The notes under the pieces: model-generated | What the model was told of the DNA's origin: nothing | The model's input: the letters and a program-made list of their open reading frames with translations, nothing else | The model's database searches: none | Origin: Alphaproteobacteria bacterium | GTDB lineage: Bacteria; Pseudomonadota; Alphaproteobacteria; Rhizobiales; Aestuariivirgaceae | Direction of reading: 5' to 3' | Length of the DNA stretch: 8,062 nt | Assembly: GCA_024639035.1 (NCBI GenBank) | Contig: JAHEJE010000124.1 | Location: forward strand, 1-8,062 | Part shown: one piece after another, positions 6,001 through 8,062 of the stretch | How the letters are laid out: every line of letters starts with the position of its first letter | Position numbering within the stretch: position 1 is the stretch's first letter | Translations under genes and position numbers: made by a program

Positions 6001-7287
6001 CCCCATCCGCATGTTGTCGATACCGACAATCTTGTCATAGACCCAGTAGAGGATCAGGATCGCTGCCAGAAGGATTACCCCCATGGCGGATGCCAGACCC
6101 CAGTTAAGGCTCTGTTTCAGGTGATAGGCAATCTGGTTGCCAATCAATTGGCCGTCCTTGCCGCCGACCAGTTCCGGCGTGATGTAGTAACCGATGGCGA
6201 CGATGAACACGAGGATCACGCCGGCGCCGACGCCTGGCAGGGTCTGCGGTACATATACTTTTATGAACGCCCAGCGCGGTGTGGCGCCCAGGTTCTGGGC
6301 CGCTTTCATGTAGACCGGCGAGATGGTCTTCATCACCGAGTAGATCGGCAGGATCATGAACGGCAGGAGAACCTGTGTCATCACGATCAATGTGCCGGTG
6401 AAGTTGTACATCATCTCCCAACGATTATCGTCGGCCACTATGCCCATGGCGACCAGACTGTCGTTCACCACGCCTTGTTGCTGCAGCATGATCATCCAGG
6501 CGACGATACGCACCAGCAGCGAGGTCCAGAACGGCATCAACACACAGATCATCAGAATGTTGGAATAGCGCAGCGGCAGTGTGGCCAGCAGATGCGCCAC
6601 CGGGTAGGCAAGGATGACGCAGAACACGGTCACCAACATACTGACCAGCAATGTGCGCAACCAGAAGGTCACGTAGACCTGACGGCTCTCCGGCTGCATG
6701 ACGACGTTCTTGTTGACGTCGTACTTGCGATCAATGGCGTTCCAGTAGTACCCGGCGGTATAGTTCGACTTCATCACCGACAGCGATTGCCAGTATTTCA
6801 ACTGACCCCAGCGCTTGTCGGCCTTGATCATCGCCTCCTTATAAGGGCCGGCGAAGTCGGGTTCGTTCTTGATGAGTTTATTGAAATTTCGCCGCGACTT
6901 TTTCATCAGGCTCTTCCAGCCCGACTGCGCGTAATTCATCCGCGTCGAACCCTTGCCGATTTGCAGGCCCTCGGCCTCGACGATGTCGGTGAACATCGCC
7001 TTGTACATCGATTCAGGGGGGAGTTCCTTGGCATCCCAATTTTCGAATTCGGCAAAGCTCCTTGGCAGAACTTCGTTGATGTAGGTATCATCGACACTGT
7101 TCATCATCAGCGCCAGAACAGGAATGATGAATGTAAACAGCAAGAATACAAAGGTCGGCGCAACAAGCAGCATCGCGCGAATTTTGTTCTTTCGCAGCGA
7201 CTTTTGCAGGCTGGCCTTCAACGGCTTGCCATCGGAGGTCAGGATAGGTCCGCTGACGTCCACATCCGGTGCTGTCGTAACTGCCAT
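5998..7287 (-). CDS. ABC transporter permease (PotB-like) with a long insert
   Basis: This is the first permease of the importer: 429 residues from ATG 7287, against about 280-310 for ordinary PotB-type proteins. An N-terminal cytoplasmic tail carries a basic stretch (LQKSLRKNKIR, 27-37), followed by span 1 (about 38-62). The extra length lies at about 65-205, a hydrophilic, lysine- and tryptophan-rich segment expected to be periplasmic because it follows span 1. The remaining five spans lie in 206-418. The EAA loop is at about 329-351 (KAAQNLGATPRWAFIKVYVP, then QTLPG). It pairs with permease 2, 6 bases downstream. The insert position recalls the periplasmic loop of the maltose permease MalF, which touches the binding protein; that likeness is an inference from topology. 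A GTG at 7296, with GAGG four bases upstream, would add three residues and is a real alternative start. Confidence 0.9.
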   Translation of the reverse strand: MAVTTAPDVDVSGPILTSDGKPLKASLQKSLRKNKIRAMLLVAPTFVFLLFTFIIPVLALMMNSVDDTYINEVLPRSFAEFENWDAKELPPESMYKAMFTDIVEAEGLQIGKGSTRMNYAQSGWKSLMKKSRRNFNKLIKNEPDFAGPYKEAMIKADKRWGQLKYWQSLSVMKSNYTAGYYWNAIDRKYDVNKNVVMQPESRQVYVTFWLRTLLVSMLVTVFCVILAYPVAHLLATLPLRYSNILMICVLMPFWTSLLVRIVAWMIMLQQQGVVNDSLVAMGIVADDNRWEMMYNFTGTLIVMTQVLLPFMILPIYSVMKTISPVYMKAAQNLGATPRWAFIKVYVPQTLPGVGAGVILVFIVAIGYYITPELVGGKDGQLIGNQIAYHLKQSLNWGLASAMGVILLAAILILYWVYDKIVGIDNMRMG

Positions 7288-7412
7288 GATCGCCACCCAT
7301 CCTCGTAAGTGTCAAATTTAATGCGTCTTGCCCGTCCCCTGCCGGGCGGTGGACCGGAAGGCCGGCGAGGCCTTCCGGTTCAACTATCGTTACAAGCCGT
7401 AAGCCGACAGGC
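7288..7412. other. 125-base intergenic spacer, the only sizeable one in the window
   Basis: It holds the two stem-loops listed separately and a weaker third one (GCCCG at 7330-7334 with CGGGC at 7343-7347). An A/T-rich patch at about 7313-7322 comes before the ribosome-site region of permease 1. On the minus strand GAGG (7301-7304) and GGGTGG (7293-7298) serve the GTG 7296 and ATG 7287 starts respectively. I see no convincing promoter and no coding frame in it. Confidence 0.6.
7353..7379 (-). other. Perfect 11-bp stem-loop between binding-protein and permease genes
   Basis: Read on the minus strand, ACCGGAAGGCC and GGCCTTCCGGT pair over 11 bp around the loop TCGCC. No run of T follows on either strand, so it is not a standard intrinsic terminator. 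It lies 33 bases after the stop of the binding-protein gene and 65 bases before the permease start. The likely role is to protect the 3' end of the upstream mRNA or to attenuate reading into the permeases. Structure is seen in the sequence; the role is inferred. Confidence 0.7.
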
Positions 7413-7416
7413 TTAC
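7399..7416 (-). other. Short perfect stem-loop spanning the stop codon of the binding-protein gene
   Basis: GTAAGCC and GGCTTAC form a perfect 7-bp stem around a 4-base loop (TGTC on the minus strand). The TAA stop of the binding-protein gene lies inside the first arm. It sits 19 bases upstream of the larger 11-bp stem-loop, so the transcript would carry two hairpins in tandem. No T-tract follows. It could be part of the same mRNA-stabilising or attenuating element, but a short stem like this could also arise by chance. Confidence 0.45.
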
Positions 7417-8062
7417 TTGGCCATCCAGGCTTTGAAGCGCTCGTTCACTTCGTCGCCATTGTCGGCCCACCAATCAGGATTGGCAAGAACCGAGCGCGGC
7501 ATGACTTCGGCACGGTTTGGCATGTGCTCCAGGATGTTCTTCTTGCCGTCAGGAGCTTCGAACCACGGCTCGCCAGCTTCCATGACCGCAAAGGCGGACT
7601 TACGCATCGGGCCATAGTTGATGTACTTGGCCTGGCCAGCCTGCTGCTCAGTCGCGGAAGCGAACTTGGCGAAGTCCAGCGCGATTTCCAGGTTCTTGGT
7701 CCCGGTCAAGATCGCAAGCCACTCTTCTTCGAGCACCTGGCCATCCCAGATCGGCACGAAGGTGGCACCTTCACCGAGAATGGCAGCGCCAACGCGGCCA
7801 TTATAGGCATAGGCCATCGTCACTTCACCGGACTTGACCAACTCCAACGGCTTGGAACCGGCCGACCAGAACACGACGTCGTCCTTGATGGTGTCGAGCT
7901 TGGCAAAGGCACGGTCGAGACCTTCCTCAGTGTCCATGATCTCATAGACTTTCTTGGGGTCGGCACCGTCGGCAACCAAAGCCATCTCGATGTTGGCACT
8001 GGCCCAGGTGTGAATGCCGCGCTTACCTTCAAACTTCTTGAGATCGTAGAAGTCTGCGAGTG
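7413..8062 (-). CDS. ABC transporter periplasmic substrate-binding protein (PotD/PotF-like), C-terminal part
   Basis: The N-terminus, including any signal peptide, lies beyond the right edge. The frame is open from 8060 to the TAA at 7415-7413 and gives 215 residues. It begins LADFYDLKKFEGKRGIHTW, the hinge-region pattern 'DFxDLKKFPGKR' of polyamine-type binding proteins. KPLELVKSGEVTMAYAYNGR follows, where AYAYNGR lines the binding cleft in this family, and then the helical C-lobe (IALDFAKFASATEQQAGQAKYINYGP). Such proteins capture spermidine, putrescine, opines or betaine-like cations and hand them to the membrane complex. It is the first gene of the string visible here. The 125-base spacer after it carries two stem-loops, a common arrangement when the binding protein is made in excess over the permeases. 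The ligand cannot be fixed from this half alone. Confidence 0.9.
   Translation of the reverse strand, partial: LADFYDLKKFEGKRGIHTWASANIEMALVADGADPKKVYEIMDTEEGLDRAFAKLDTIKDDVVFWSAGSKPLELVKSGEVTMAYAYNGRVGAAILGEGATFVPIWDGQVLEEEWLAILTGTKNLEIALDFAKFASATEQQAGQAKYINYGPMRKSAFAVMEAGEPWFEAPDGKKNILEHMPNRAEVMPRSVLANPDWWADNGDEVNERFKAWMAK

Noticed and set aside
6121..7308. Plus-strand frame of 395 codons opposite permease 1
   Set aside because: Its His- and Gln-rich composition is the shadow of hydrophobic codons on the other strand, and the minus-strand permease is unmistakable.
7287..7315. TTGACA on the minus strand (7315-7310) as a promoter -35 box for permease 1
   Set aside because: The matching -10 position falls on the start codon region (GATCAT) and is a poor match, so a promoter there would give no usable leader.
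7353..7379. Calling the 11-bp stem-loop a Rho-independent terminator
   Set aside because: No T-run follows the stem on either strand, and the downstream permease genes need the transcript to continue.

Overview
The window is high-GC, densely packed bacterial DNA. Its gene content is an amine/polyamine-type ABC importer, flavin-dependent demethylase-like enzymes and a DddQ-like cupin. This fits an alphaproteobacterium, probably of the Hyphomicrobiales or Rhodobacterales type; that placement is inferred from gene families only. There is no rRNA, tRNA, CRISPR array, transposase or integrase, and no stretch over 300 bases lacks a gene.

Layout. On the left edge a plus-strand gene, truncated by the window start, ends at 740. 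It is the C-terminal part of a StcD/N-methylproline-demethylase-like flavoprotein. Facing it, with 2 bases between the stop codons, is one long minus-strand gene string that enters at the right edge. In transcription order it holds: the periplasmic substrate-binding protein (partial, 8062-7413); a 125-base spacer with two strong stem-loops; permease 1 with a large extra insert (7287-5998); permease 2 (5991-5107); an exported von Willebrand A-domain protein of the DUF1194 type (5084-4341); an ornithine cyclodeaminase/mu-crystallin family protein (4335-3382); a trimethylamine-dehydrogenase-like FMN/4Fe-4S/FAD oxidoreductase (3385-1394); and a DMSP-lyase-family (DddQ-like) cupin (1378-743). Gaps are 22 bases or fewer apart from that spacer, and one junction is an ATGA overlap, so the string looks like a single operon. 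The ATPase subunit of the importer is not in the window and probably lies beyond the right edge.

How the genes could work together (inference). The importer would bring in a small cationic or zwitterionic solute. The two TMADH/StcD-like flavoenzymes would oxidatively demethylate or otherwise oxidise an N-methylated (or sulfonium) compound. The OCD-family protein would process an imino or amino acid product such as a proline-like ring. The cupin would carry out a beta-elimination or related lyase step. A betaine or sulfonium osmolyte catabolic locus is therefore the best single hypothesis. The exact substrate cannot be read from the sequence, and the DUF1194 protein has no obvious place in it.

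The points most worth checking are: the cupin with every DddQ-type active-site residue in place; a permease with about 140 extra residues between its first two membrane spans; the changed active-site signature in the complete oxidoreductase; and the vWA protein embedded in a transport and catabolic operon.
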